A stretch of DNA of 64,000 nucleotides from NCBI GenBank assembly GCA_021234155.1, contig JAJEKV010000031.1, forward strand, positions 15,369,748 through 15,433,747, read 5' to 3'. The translations under genes were made by a program, and so were the position numbers. Below, one piece after another: positions 45,750 to 55,390 of this stretch; the first letter of the stretch is position 1, and every line of letters begins with the position of its first letter. A model generated the notes under the pieces. That model did no database searches. It was given only the letters and a program-made list of their open reading frames with translations, and was not told the origin of the DNA. The DNA is from Isoetes taiwanensis (taxonomy: Eukaryota; Streptophyta; Lycopodiopsida; Isoetales; Isoetaceae).

Positions 45750-45875
45750 ATACTTTAGATAACAGGAGGGTTTTCCTCCTGAAGGTCTTGAATTCTGTTT
45801 ATGTTATGGTCTCATAGACCCTTCGGGTCTTACGTAGACGTTAATAAATCTTTCTTTCTTTCTTCTTTCTTTCTC
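45750..45875 (+). mobile_element. retroposon 3' end with CTTT tail
   Basis: Two small hairpins (GGAGGGTTTTCCTCC and GACCCTTCGGGTC) are followed by GTAGACGTTAATAAAT and a run of CTTT units. The layout resembles the 3' ends of the TATTC-tailed LINEs (hairpin, then TGGACGCTAAAAA, then short repeats). It is probably a LINE or dependent SINE of a related group. The body upstream (45380-45750) shows no protein motif. Confidence 0.45.
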
Positions 45876-45949
45876 TCTCCATCCATTAATTCTAGGAACA
45901 TATATACATACAAGCTCAAAATTTTATTCAAAGATTCCTAAATTTTATC

Positions 45950-47060
45950 TTTTCTAATCCTCCGTGCCAAGTTCATGTTCTTGAGCATAATGATCATCCT
46001 CTTGGCATGAATGGTGCAGCTCTTGGCCTCCTCGGCTTTGGCCGCTTCCTGATGAGACTCCGCCGTCGTTGGTGTGGCTCGGTAGTCGTAGCCCATCTTG
46101 AACTCCTGCATAGACCTTTGATGTAGGCACTCGAAAAGAGACTTTCTGAATCATTAGACTGGTACACTCTTGGCAATGCCAAATATGCCGAGCAGCTCCA
46201 TTGTGCTTGGAATTTGGCCCATGGCAGACCTTCTTTAAAGAATCGGGTCGAGGTGGCAGAGGCTTGCTTTTCGACCCTGGTCGGCTACCCTGTCAGATCC
46301 ATTGGCGGAGATAAATCTTGCATGCTGCTTTCTTCTTCTCGTACTCCATATCTTGCTTCAGCTTTAAATAGCTTCTCACTGATCTTGCCCTCCTTGGACT
46401 GCATTGGATATGGTTGCCGAGCGTAGACTCCGTCTGTTCTTCGGCCTCCTCCTCCTCTTCTTCTTTAGCCTCTTGCTTCCCCCTCTTGTTGGTGTGGTCT
46501 TTCCTCCTCGGGCTCATCCTCCTCCAGTTCATTCGGCTGTGGTTCTCTGATAACCACGCTCCCCTTACGCTTAGTTTCACGCCTCTTTGTTCGCTTCTCC
46601 CTTGCCTACGTCTCTTCCTTCCTTTTCTTCCGCATTGATGGCTCCCCTTGCTGCTGTTCCTGCTGCTGGGGTTGCTCGTATTGCCGAGGTTGCTCTTGCT
46701 ACTTGCTCCTCATCTACTCTTTCTGTTGTTGGGGTTGCTCCTATTGCTGAGGTTGCTCTTGCTACTTGCTCCGCACTTGTTCTTCCTGATGTTGGGGTTG
46801 CTCCTATTGTCGAGGTTGCTCGTGTTACTTGCTCCTCACCTCCAGAAGCGGACGCCACAATCTCAATTTCCCACGAGCCTTACGATCATTGACCTGAAAT
46901 GCTAAGTCGTTGCTCCTCCAAGAGTGAAACGATTCGTCTGAAGAGCTTGAATGACTAAGTTCGTCGTCTGGCCTAGGCCGCAGGGCCTCAAGATTTTGTT
47001 CGTCACCGCCCACCGTGAGTGCTTCAAATGTTCCGGTGCAAACTGGAGCTTCCAATCTTC
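45950..47060 (-). pseudogene. element B gag-like region with acidic and repeat-rich segments
   Basis: Minus strand, downstream of B's leader. The first frame (47055-46825) is MEAPVCTGTFEALTVGGDEQ with a serine/acidic stretch. The next (46858-46577) carries three 21-residue repeats (EQVxRATSxIxATP core). Then come basic and glutamate-rich stretches (46580-46293: KEEEEEEAEEQTE). The position between leader and pol fits gag, but no knuckle or capsid motif is recognisable. The frames change at least three times. Confidence 0.45.
46646..46834 (-). repeat. 63-bp tandem repeat, three units
   Basis: Three 63-bp units keep the reading frame and encode 21-residue repeats with an EQVxRATSxIxATP core. 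The repeats are also open on the plus strand. Confidence 0.8.
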
Positions 47061-47708
47061 CTAGCTACTTGTTTGGTCCTCCCAACAACTTAGCTTCCTT
47101 GATGATGGCCTTTTCGAGCAATCTTGCCTCTATCAATGGTCGACTATGTCTATTCGCGGCTCCTTTGGATCGATCTCGCCGGCTGTTCGTTCGGTGGACT
47201 CTCTTATGGCAGCTTAAGAGATTAGCCTATAATTTGCCTTACAAGGGTAAAGGAGAGGTTCAAGCTACCATTTGGGAACTTCTAAGGAGTAGAGGTGCTT
47301 CCATAGATTTAGCAGCTACTTTTCTTAAGAGTAATTTTTATTATAACTATGGGTTATTAATTAAGGTACTTTCCCTAATCACTTAACTATTTCTCAAAAT
47401 TTCTTAATTCCTTTTTGGGCCAAGTAGTGATCATTTCACGCCATTTTCTTTCAAGCTTTCTTTTGAGCGATTTCTCGTTCAATTTTTGCTTGAAAGGTGG
47501 GGTTCATGAACAACTTGAGCTTAAATTTACTAGAAGGTTTCATTTGACTATATTATCACTTGGACTAAACTTAATCTAATTATGACCCTGCTAATGGGGA
47601 AAAATTTTCTCCCACATTTCGCGGTTCAAGATTGGAATTCTCATTAGGCCAGTTAGTCTACCTATTCAGGGATATGGTCAGTGCTAGCTCTTGGTCAACC
47701 AAGAACAT

Positions 47709-47721
47709 TGCTCTGATACCA
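47709..47721 (-). other. element B primer binding site
   Basis: On the minus strand TGGTATCAGAGCA lies one base inside the right LTR, a perfect match to the usual initiator tRNA-Met site. Confidence 0.9.
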
Positions 47722-47722
47722 T

Positions 47723-49361
47723 TGTGACGCTTCCTACAAAATATACGGCGTCCGGCCGTACACTCCGTAGGAAAATCCCCCATCCGGTCCTTCGACCGCA
47801 GGGGCCCTCTGTCTATCCCGCACTCCAGTGTATCCCTAGTGCGGGAAGGGGACACGAAGGTGTCTTGCGCGCCCTTCCCCTATGGGCTCCTATCACAGCG
47901 GAAGCATAAACAATGTCAGAACTAGCAATAACAATACATCATACTACCTCGAAGGGTAGTGCATCCACATATCCATAGCGACAACAGAGATAAACATATC
48001 CCGTAAAAGATGAGAGCTCCTACCCAAGGCTCAGACTCATGGGGAGGTAGACTGACGGCTAGGCCTCAAGATAGAGCAGACCGAGTTATAACAATGGCGG
48101 GGCTGGCGATAGACAATGGCTAGGGTTGACCACTCCATCCGCCCCTCCTGTGCATACTTTGCAGATGGGCTAGATCGGGCTCTGGCATGACTCTAGCCTT
48201 CCGGATACACAATCCCATGGTATCACCCATCGGGACTACTCCAGGTTGCATCTCCCCGGTCCGTTGAGGCAGGAAGGGTTGCATCTCCCCTTCTCAGGGT
48301 CTAGAGGTTCCACGGGCGGCTAGAGAATCGTGGCGACACACGATTCGTACCCGACTTAACCCCCCAAAACAGGAGCCAAGCCGACACTTGCAACTCCTGA
48401 GAGGCAGGGCGACACCATTGCCCCAGGAGGTGTCAGACCCATGCCCGGCCCACACAAAGTGACCGGCCATAGGCCTAGCCTGCTATGGGATCCCCAGTAG
48501 CCATGCTCAGCAGGGATCCTCCCTCCATATTGCCTCTAGCCCCGTTGTGTAGTGCTGAGTCACATCATAGCCCCCACAGCCCGGTGGGCTCTTATGCACA
48601 GGCCGCATAATAATAGGAACTAAAGGGTCTAAACTAGGAGCATCACTAAGTAATGGCTACTAGGTTTCTACGTCTCTACCCCCCTTCCCAATACAAGAGG
48701 AGCAAACATGATCAACCAACATCACATATCTACATACATGATAATAATGAGAATAACATCTAAACCTATAATCATATGTATCTAACTTACAGTTAGGGTT
48801 CATTGATTAGGGTTTAAGATCTAGACTGATGGTTCTAAGAAGGCTTTACTAGAGACACGAAATGCTAACTCATCTGGAGTCCTAACTTCGAGATGATCTA
48901 CAAGGAATTCTATGCCGAAATACCTGCTCTCGAAGAACTCCCTCCTGCTCCCAGCGTCTCCATGGTCTTCGAGGTGTTCAAGGTAGCTCCCACTCAGGCT
49001 GATGCGCTCACGCTTTGGGGGCTGCCATGCTATGCTGTGCCACGGCAGACGTTCTCGAAATGGAGTTTCAAGCGCGAAGAAGGTTCCCAGACTGTTGGAG
49101 CCAGAAAAGAGGCCTAGGGTTAGGGTTTAGGCCTTTATAGGTTAGGGTTCACATGTTATGCCACGTGGCTCCAATAGGGTAAGTCCGTGTGGCGGGTGCC
49201 CAATAGGTTAAGGCCACGTGGAAAATGGTCTTAACCTAAGGTTGGCTAAGTTATATGAATAACTTAGTCATGCCCCCTAGTGCCACAATCTATGGTAAAG
49301 GCTATGAAGATAGACTTGTATAGTGACAGACCTAGAAATATACGTATTTATGGCGTATATT
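47723..49361 (-). repeat. element B 5' LTR, outer end lost
   Basis: Homologous to 37001-38651 from TGTGACGC to the GGCGTATATT string near 49362. There the last 20 or so bases of the LTR (to ACGTCACA) are replaced by unrelated sequence. One difference is an extra ATGGGCTCCT-type block near 47881. Confidence 0.88.
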
Positions 49362-49439
49362 CTATCTGGGTCTGGGCTCTATGGGATATGAAAATAGCTA
49401 CAGCTGCGGTGTATGAGGAGTATCTCCTCCTATTCACAG

Positions 49440-49646
49440 CTATGGACATATAATTAGGTAAGCGGCTAGCTTGTTTTCTAGGTACTTATCTATGTTGGGC
49501 ATGTCTTGCAGTGCTATCTTGAGGGCCATGCTTGATGCAAAATATCCTATGCAAGGTGGGAGCTCTACTAGAGAAGGTCCTATCTTGGCATAGAACTCAG
49601 ACATAATGTCTTGGTAGAAAGGGGTGGCATTGATGGTGGCCTCCAC
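49440..49646 (-). CDS. short open frame in the element A leader, unknown
   Basis: A 68-residue minus frame starting MEATINATPFYQDIMSEFY. It contains EFYAKIGPSLVELPP, curiously similar to EFYAKIPALEELPP encoded on the plus strand of both B LTRs (38163 and 48893). Upstream on the minus strand lies a TATAAGTAG string (about 49769-49777). I do not recognise the protein; it may be a captured fragment or chance. Confidence 0.2.
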   Translation of the reverse strand: MEATINATPFYQDIMSEFYAKIGPSLVELPPCIGYFASSMALKIALQDMPNIDKYLENKLAAYLIICP

Positions 49647-49958
49647 ATCAACCTCGCCTAAATGCAGAGGTTGCCATGGTATAAGAGCAGCTGGGGATAT
49701 CGAACAGATGGTGAAGCGCCTTAGGGGGCTGGAAAATCGGCTTGGAGTGAGGAGGAAATGAGGGTTGTGGTCTACTTATAGACAAAACTCTAATTTTGGG
49801 AAATTTTAGGGTTTTGGGAAAAAACTATGATTCTAAGATATTGCTATGCAAAAGACAGGCTAATCATGCTAAGGAGTGCATCCTAAGGGTCCTATTGCAA
49901 CAAATTCCATCTAATTTGGCGAAAGTTGGGCCAAGTTAGGACAATTTTAGTGTGACCA

Positions 49959-51359
49959 CTCACACAGTGCGCGAGGAGCAATTCTGAGCATGGGCAGATT
50001 TGGTCTGGGCGCACTCTGTGAGGGGTGGGGCCTTGTTTGGGTCAAAGATGATGCCAAACATGCAAACTAAGGATAGAATCCTGCATATCTCGTCGAGATA
50101 GGTGGGATTGTGTCCTTACTTGCTTCATTTGGACAAGTTTTGGCCTAGATCAGAGCTCGACCACTCACACAGTGCGCGGGGAGCAATTCTGAGCTTGGGC
50201 AGAATCGGTCTAGGCGCACTCTGTGAGGGGTGGGGCTCCATTTGAGTTTGGTTGGCCAATTCTTACAATCTAAGGGTCAAGTCCTACTAAACAAGGTGAG
50301 CTGAGTCGAATGGTGCCCTTACTTTCTGCATTTGGACAAGTTTTGGCATAGATCAGTGCTCGACACTCACACAGTGCGCGAGGAGCAATTCTGAGCCTGG
50401 GCAGAATTGGTCTGGGCGCACTCTGTGAGGGGTGGGGCCAAAAACACTGAGTTTTGCTCCAATTTTGTTGATTCCAAATGCAGAACCTAGTAATACACCC
50501 TAATTAAGCATGATTTACACATTAACATGATCAAAACATAAATTCGTATTTACAAAAAGTTGTGTATTTACAATAAACTAGCAATCTTCTTTCTGCTGTG
50601 AGCTCGTGGATGTTACAACCGAGTGCTTGATAGTCGAGAAGGTTCTTCATGCAGATGATTAACGTATGTCTTCCATTCGATGAAGATTGTTGATATACCA
50701 GTTGTGCCCTGTACTACTCGCTTCGTTTGTAGAGGTGTTTGCCATAGTGCTTCCTCTCTTGGGTCTGCCTTTTCCCTCTCCTCCCTTATGTTGTCAGTAC
50801 GTCGCCTGGGTCTTCAATGTCTTTGAAAAGTCATGCCCCTCGCTCTTCTGTGGTTCTAGCCTTGTACTCTAAACGCTATTGCTTCTATTTCTAAATAAAC
50901 CCTAGTTTGGAAGGCAGAATTTAGGGTTTGAGCTATTTTGGTCATTTTGAGGTAGAATATAAAATTTTTAGGCTAATTTGAGTCATAAATGGATTCTAGA
51001 CTCTTTAAGGTCCTAACGCAACAAATTTCAGACGATTTGGAGCTGTATAACTCAAGTTATGAAGGTTCAAAGTTTTGACCACTCAAACAGTGCGCGGGGA
51101 GCACTTTTGAGCATGGTCAAAAGTGGTCTGGGCGCACTCTAAGAGGGGTCACCTCTTTTTGGGTCCAATTTTCAATTTACAAGGGTTTTCTTAGTGTTTT
51201 AACATGCAAAACTAGTTAGAATCTAAGTAATAAGCTGAACTGCACTGTTAGATTAGCTAAATTATACATCTAACTCGGTCAACATGAGTCCACCACTCAC
51301 ACAGTGCGCGGGGAGCACTTTTGAGCATGGTCAAAAGTGGTCTGGGTGCACTCTGTGAG
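49959..51359. repeat. array of five 64-nt nested hairpins in the element A leader
   Basis: Units lie at 49959-50022, 50164-50227, 50366-50429, 51082-51145 and 51296-51359, each exactly 64 nt. Outer arms are CTCACACAGTGCGC and GCGCACTCTGTGAG (14 nt, one mismatch). Inner arms are CAATTCTG/CAGAATTG in units 1-3 and CACTTTTGA/TCAAAAGTG in units 4-5. Starts are spaced 205, 202, 716 and 214 bases apart, and flanking text is also repeated, so they arose by duplication of a block of about 205 bp. They lie 225 to 1625 bases downstream of the element's primer site, in the untranslated leader. Confidence 0.92.
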
Positions 51360-51570
51360 GGGTCACATATTTTTGGACAATTTGGGTTGGGTTCTTGCTA
51401 AAACTTATTACTAACTTAACATTAACCTATTTACTACACTAGAAATTGGAAAAAAAAAAAAAATTCCAATTTTTGAGGTTCCTGCTTGGGTGGCTATTTC
51501 TCAAGACTTGAGTCTACTGTTAGTCCTATGGGAAAAATGGTCAGTGCTCGATTTTGGTCTACCAAGATCA

Positions 51571-51583
51571 TGCTCTGGTACCA
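51571..51583 (-). other. element A primer binding site
   Basis: On the minus strand TGGTACCAGAGCA lies one base inside the 5' LTR. It differs from the usual TGGTATCAGAGCA at one position. Confidence 0.85.
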
Positions 51584-51584
51584 C

Positions 51585-53171
51585 TGTGACGTCCCCTACT
51601 TCCTCTACGGTGCACACACCGTATCAGAAGACGGAGCATTCCCCCTGTCAGCCAAACTGGCAGGGGCCATCCACCTGACACCACTCCCAGTGGAATGAGC
51701 CAGCAAGGGAAGAGTGGATGTGTCATTCACCCGTCTCCCTTCGGGTCGACCTATCTGCGGAAGCGTGAATAAACATGAGCACATAATACAATATAACAAT
51801 ACAATCACCTCGAAGGGTGAACACATCATAACATCATCAATACAACAACATCAACATGAACAATAACAGCAAAAAGGAAAGCCTACCCAGGGCTCAGACT
51901 CAAGGGGGTATGACTGACGGCTTGGACCTCCAGAAGTCGTTGCAGATAGAATTCATGGCAAATGGATTTGGCTGGTATAAGAACATGGCTTAGGGTAGTC
52001 CACTCCATCCGCCCCTCCTGTGCACACTTTGCAGAGTAGGTTGAAAAGTATTGGGACCTGACGGTAGCCTGCCGGGTGAATAGCCAGAGGGGCTACTACT
52101 ACTGGGTTGCATCTCTCCAGCCCCGATGAGGCAGGAGGAGAGTCACCTCCCCTCCAGAGGCATCCATGCCCTTCACAGGCGGCTAGAGGGCCACTGCCCG
52201 TATTCGACTTGAACTCAATGGAAGGTGACGCATCACCCCACGAGTGTCGAGCTCCATGCCTTGCCCACACTCAGTGACAAGCCATTAAGCCTAGCCCGCA
52301 TAGACCCCCGGTAGGCTTTACACACCAGAGGGGTCACTCCGTTATGGGACAAGTTCCTCCTTGTCAACCGGTCTAGCCCCGCCACCCACAACCAGGCGGG
52401 CTCCTGTGCACGGGCCGCATGTAATTGGGAACTAGTAGACTATTAGGCCTCTACCCCCCTTCCCAATACATGGAGGTCACAGAATGAAATACCAACATCA
52501 TCACAGAACTGAAATGAAGAATAACATCTAATCTACCTATCTAAACATCCAGAGTTAAGTTCCTTTGTTAGAGCTTATGATCTCGGGATCTGTAAGGCCT
52601 CTAAGGCTGAACTAACATGCTAAACCAGCTTATTGCCTAGCCAAAAGGCGGCTTTGCACAACAGAATGACTAGATACCTGGTCCTTGACCTGCTCCAGAT
52701 CCTCGGAATGCATCCATGTCTCTGATCCTGCTGAAGACTGCTGCTACTCGATGATCTGTTGTGCAAAGACGGCTTTTCAGAGCTGAGCAATGCGGATTGG
52801 GGTCTTGACTTGGCCGAAATGGCTCAAGAGAACCCTGAATTCGAGAGAGGAAAGGAGCTCTAGGAAAAACCCTAAAATGCAAAGAGAAGAAAGGTTTAGG
52901 GTTTAAGGGGAAAGCCCTTTTATAGAAACCCTTAGGGTTAGGTTAGACATTGGCCAATTGGGATTTAGCCATTTGGCAATGGGGTCCATGGGGTTATAAT
53001 TGTGTATGTTTATTTAACATGCACAACATTCAATGTTGCCCCCTAGGTGCAACCATTGCCCCCTAGGTGCAACCCTATACGTCTCACAAGTACATGTCAT
53101 CCGTGACATGTACGTGTGACGTGGCAGTATACTATACGTATTCGGATCGTATATTATGCTGGAACGTCACA
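51585..53171 (-). repeat. element A 5' LTR
   Basis: This LTR is 1587 bp with perfect 8-bp inverted ends TGTGACGT...ACGTCACA, followed by GCTAA. About 11 differences from the 28568 copy were counted over the first 380 bases. Confidence 0.95.
52893..52924 (-). promoter_or_regulatory. LTR core promoter: TATA box with telo-box
   Basis: Minus strand: TATAAAAGGG (52924-52915) is followed about 10 bases on by AAACCCTAAACC (52904-52893). AAACCCTA telo-boxes near the start site are known in plant ribosomal-protein and elongation-factor genes. The sister LTR and the LTRs of element B have the same arrangement, so this is the likely transcription start region. Confidence 0.55.
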
Positions 53172-53176
53172 GCTAA
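53172..53176. repeat. target site duplication of element A, right copy
   Basis: GCTAA matches 28563-28567 exactly. Confidence 0.9.
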
Positions 53177-53672
53177 CCTGGGAGCGATCTTGGGCTTGAC
53201 CGCACCTCCTGGTGAAGCCCTCCTGCGCCATTGAATTGATCCCCGTTTTCTCATCAAACTTGGCCGGCCGAGCCATATCTAAGACCACTACCAGCATCGG
53301 AGTTTGATCTGCCATAGCCAGAGCAGAGCACCAGCAGAGCACGAAACAGGGGAAAAGGCCGTGCAAGAATATTGGGTCGCTGTATTCTTCTAGCCGCAAT
53401 AAATGCACCATAACTGCATATCATAAATGCCACAATAATTGCAGGTGGAGTTAAAAAATTCAAAGCATTCTTCCCCTAAAGCTTTGTTTGCAGATACGTG
53501 TCAGCAGTAGCATGCTTCAAACAAAATAACATCAAATAAATAGCGTCAAACAGAAAAGGAAACTGAATTATATATGAGTGATAAATGATGAGGGAAATTG
53601 TATGGCAAGTACACGTACAGGAGGTCTTCACAAAAAAAGGCAGGGGAGTGAAGTAACATGCTTTGGCTAATA
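53177..53672. other. host flank, no gene recognised
   Basis: A minus frame (53314 to 53154) reads MADQTPMLVVVLDMARPA and is open upstream, but I do not recognise it. The flank does not continue the SAC51-like sequence seen on the other side of element A. Confidence 0.35.
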
Positions 53673-53757
53673 TCTACTTATTTAAAATGTTTTTGGGGGG
53701 TTGCTGGTAACGCCGGTGTGCCCTTTTCCGGTGTTACATTTGGCACACATTTACTAG
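53673..53757 (+). mobile_element. 85-bp miniature Helitron unit
   Basis: The unit starts A|TCTACTTATTTAAAATG, the same 5' terminus as the larger units, and ends TTTACTAG directly before the next TC. It contains a GTAACGCCGG/CCGGTGTTAC hairpin. After about 65 bases it jumps to the 3' end, so the whole interior is missing. Confidence 0.7.
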
Positions 53758-54029
53758 TCTACTTATTTAAAATGTTTCTGGGGGTTCTTGGTAACGCTGG
53801 TGCGTCCTTTTCCGGAGTTATATTTGGAACCCAAAAACATGTTTTCAGGCCAAACCCTGTTTTTCCGGCTATGTTTCTCCCTTGCCTTCTATTCATACCA
53901 AATTTTCCTAACGCATCAGCTAATTTCTCGGGGCAGGTAGATCTCGATTTCATGATGGCCGGCTCGGTTGAATGCAAACGGCCTGCTTAGTTAGGGTTTT
54001 TGGTAGAAAAGAAGAGGGTGTCTGCATTC

Positions 54030-54190
54030 AGCAATCGAGTTGGAGAGGTTTGCATTCGGCAGGGAGCTTGAGGCAAAGTTTTTGCATTCGGCAGGCAGCT
54101 TGGAGCAAAGTTTTTGCAGGGAGCTTGGAACAAAGTTTTTGCATTCGGCAGGCAGCTTGGAGCAAAGTTTTTGCATTCGACAAGTTCTTC
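54030..54190 (+). repeat. short tandem repeats, GCATTCGGCAGGCAGCTTGG type
   Basis: Four to five imperfect units of about 30-40 bases (GGAGCAAAGTTTTTGCATTC core). The same array is at 60115-60260 in the second Helitron. Confidence 0.85.
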
Positions 54191-54514
54191 CTTTAGTTTT
54201 TCATTTTCTTTATTCTAAACTTTGTCTTCTCTCGATTCTGTAATCCGACCCTATTTTACCTCTGTTTTCAGAGGGATAATATCATATTCTGTGCCAGGGA
54301 GCCGCTTTAGAAGCGTCAAGCATTTCAACAACGGTTTTCATCGAGTTTCTACAAGGCCTTGAGCAAGTTTCTTCATCAAATTTTTGTTTAAACCACAGGT
54401 TAGGTCGCTCCCAAAACTTCCCTATATTTCGATTTTGCTTCTGTTCCTCTTGAAAACAATTCATTGGTGCTCTTCTGAGAAAATTTGTGAAGAAAGAAAC
54501 CCATGGCCGATTAC

Positions 54515-54612
54515 AGATCTGCCCTGTTTCAAAGAAAAAAGACCCACAAATTTGCCCTGTTTCAAAGAAAAAAGACCCACAGATTTGCCCTGCTTCAAAG
54601 AACAAAGACCCA
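54515..54612 (+). repeat. 33-bp tandem repeats, TTTGCCCTGTTTCAAAGAAA type
   Basis: Three units end in GACCCACA or GACCCATGG; the array is repeated at 60584-60680 in the second Helitron. The repeats are open in all plus frames, which creates misleading repetitive peptides. Confidence 0.85.
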
Positions 54613-55216
54613 TGGCCGCCATGTTTTGATGGAAAAAAACCCATTGCAGTAGCTTATGCCGGCAAATCAAGGGGCAGAATTTGTGTCTTAGCAAGCAAAT
54701 TTCTCTGGTATGATTTCTAGATTTTGTTCATACATAGTTTAGCATTCTAACCCAGTCTCTGAAGTAGTGGAGTTCTTCGAAGCTTTTTGTTTCTTCCATT
54801 CTTACCTGTTGCCAAGATCACGCCATTGTTTTCCTTCTCCGACTCCGCAGCATGCTGAAGCCAGCCCTGTTGCGAATATCTACACAAAGAAATGAAATGA
54901 AATTCTGCAATAAGATTACCTCAAGAGCTTCTCTACATCTTTCCTGGCTATGAGGTTGGCTTCAGTGGTGCATTTTGGAGGCGAGTATCAATCTGGAGGA
55001 GCTACAAAAAGCTTCAATCCGATGTGTAATCGTTGCTTAATCCAAGAAATTTTATCTAACATCTGGACTGTAGCCAGAGTGCCATATTTGAACCTAAATC
55101 CGTCGGATTTTTGCAGAAGAAACCAGGACAGTAGCAGACATAGTCGCCTTTAATGTGGTAAGCTTGAGGTCCTGCACTTTAGAAAGAGGGTTTTGTAATT
55201 TTTTTGTGGGAGATAT

Positions 55217-55390
55217 ATGGCGGAAGCTATGGATGCAAATGGCGATCACGAGCTTCGGGAAAATGAGTATCCGGCTAGGAATGGCGAGTCTGATTCACCC
55301 AAGTATTTGTTTACTCAGGAAGAAAAGATAAACAATCTAACACGGTTGAATGATACTTTAGTGAAAGAGGTCAGTTCTTTGAGGTCTTGA
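55217..55390 (+). CDS. possible captured host exon, coiled-coil start
   Basis: MAEAMDANGDHELRENEYPA opens a frame ending in the heptad-like EEKINNLTRLNDTLVKE. A GAG|GTCAGT splice donor follows the last codon (55369/55370), and TTTTTTGCAG|AG, a likely acceptor, lies about 130 bases on (55500). The unspliced frame stops at 55390. The copy in the second Helitron (61315-61488) has the same start, donor and stop with several amino-acid changes. The pattern fits a first coding exon picked up from a host gene that I cannot name. Confidence 0.5.
   Translation: MAEAMDANGDHELRENEYPARNGESDSPKYLFTQEEKINNLTRLNDTLVKEVSSLRS

Larger units (their letters stand above)
37001..49361 (-). mobile_element. Ty3/gypsy element B, nested in element A
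   Basis: LTRs of about 1.65 kb (37001-38651 and 47723 to about 49361) start TGTGACGC; the intact left copy ends ACGTCACA. A primer site (47709-47721) and a polypurine tract (38652-38666) show minus orientation. B shares LTR layout and text with A, for example GGCTCAGACTCA and CCTCGAAGGGT. The last 20 or so bases of B's right LTR are gone, so no target duplication can be verified. The internal region has decayed gag, protease, RT and integrase and a readable chromodomain. It also hosts a SINE-like block, microsatellite and retroposon tail at 44.3-45.9 kb. Confidence 0.88.
28568..53171 (-). mobile_element. Ty3/gypsy element A, complete but decayed, carrying nested insertions
   Basis: Both ends are LTRs of about 1.6 kb with TGTGACGT...ACGTCACA termini (the left copy has one change, ACATCACA), flanked by perfect GCTAA duplications. 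The primer site lies inside the right LTR (51571-51583) and a purine tract inside the left one, so the element reads on the minus strand. Its internal region contains a 2.2-kb leader with hairpins (51584 to about 49362), gag from about 36976, and pol ending in a chromodomain (31539-31895). Element B is inserted between leader and gag, and an L1 in the 3' LTR. Without these, A is about 11.7 kb. Coding regions are full of stops although the LTRs are about 97% alike over the first 380 bases. Confidence 0.9.

Noticed and set aside
46587-46905. Leucine- and alanine-rich plus-strand frames as membrane proteins
   Set aside because: They are antisense to the gag-like 63-bp repeats, and open frames in several registers come from the repeat composition.
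36996-49375. GGGTT/GGGTC as target duplication for element B
   Set aside because: One mismatch in five, and the right LTR end is missing, so the right-hand site cannot be placed.
54480-54720. Repetitive peptides (ICPVSKKKDPQ type) as a structural protein
   Set aside because: All three plus frames are open through a 33-bp nucleotide repeat in the Helitron leader; no start, motif or codon pattern favours one frame.
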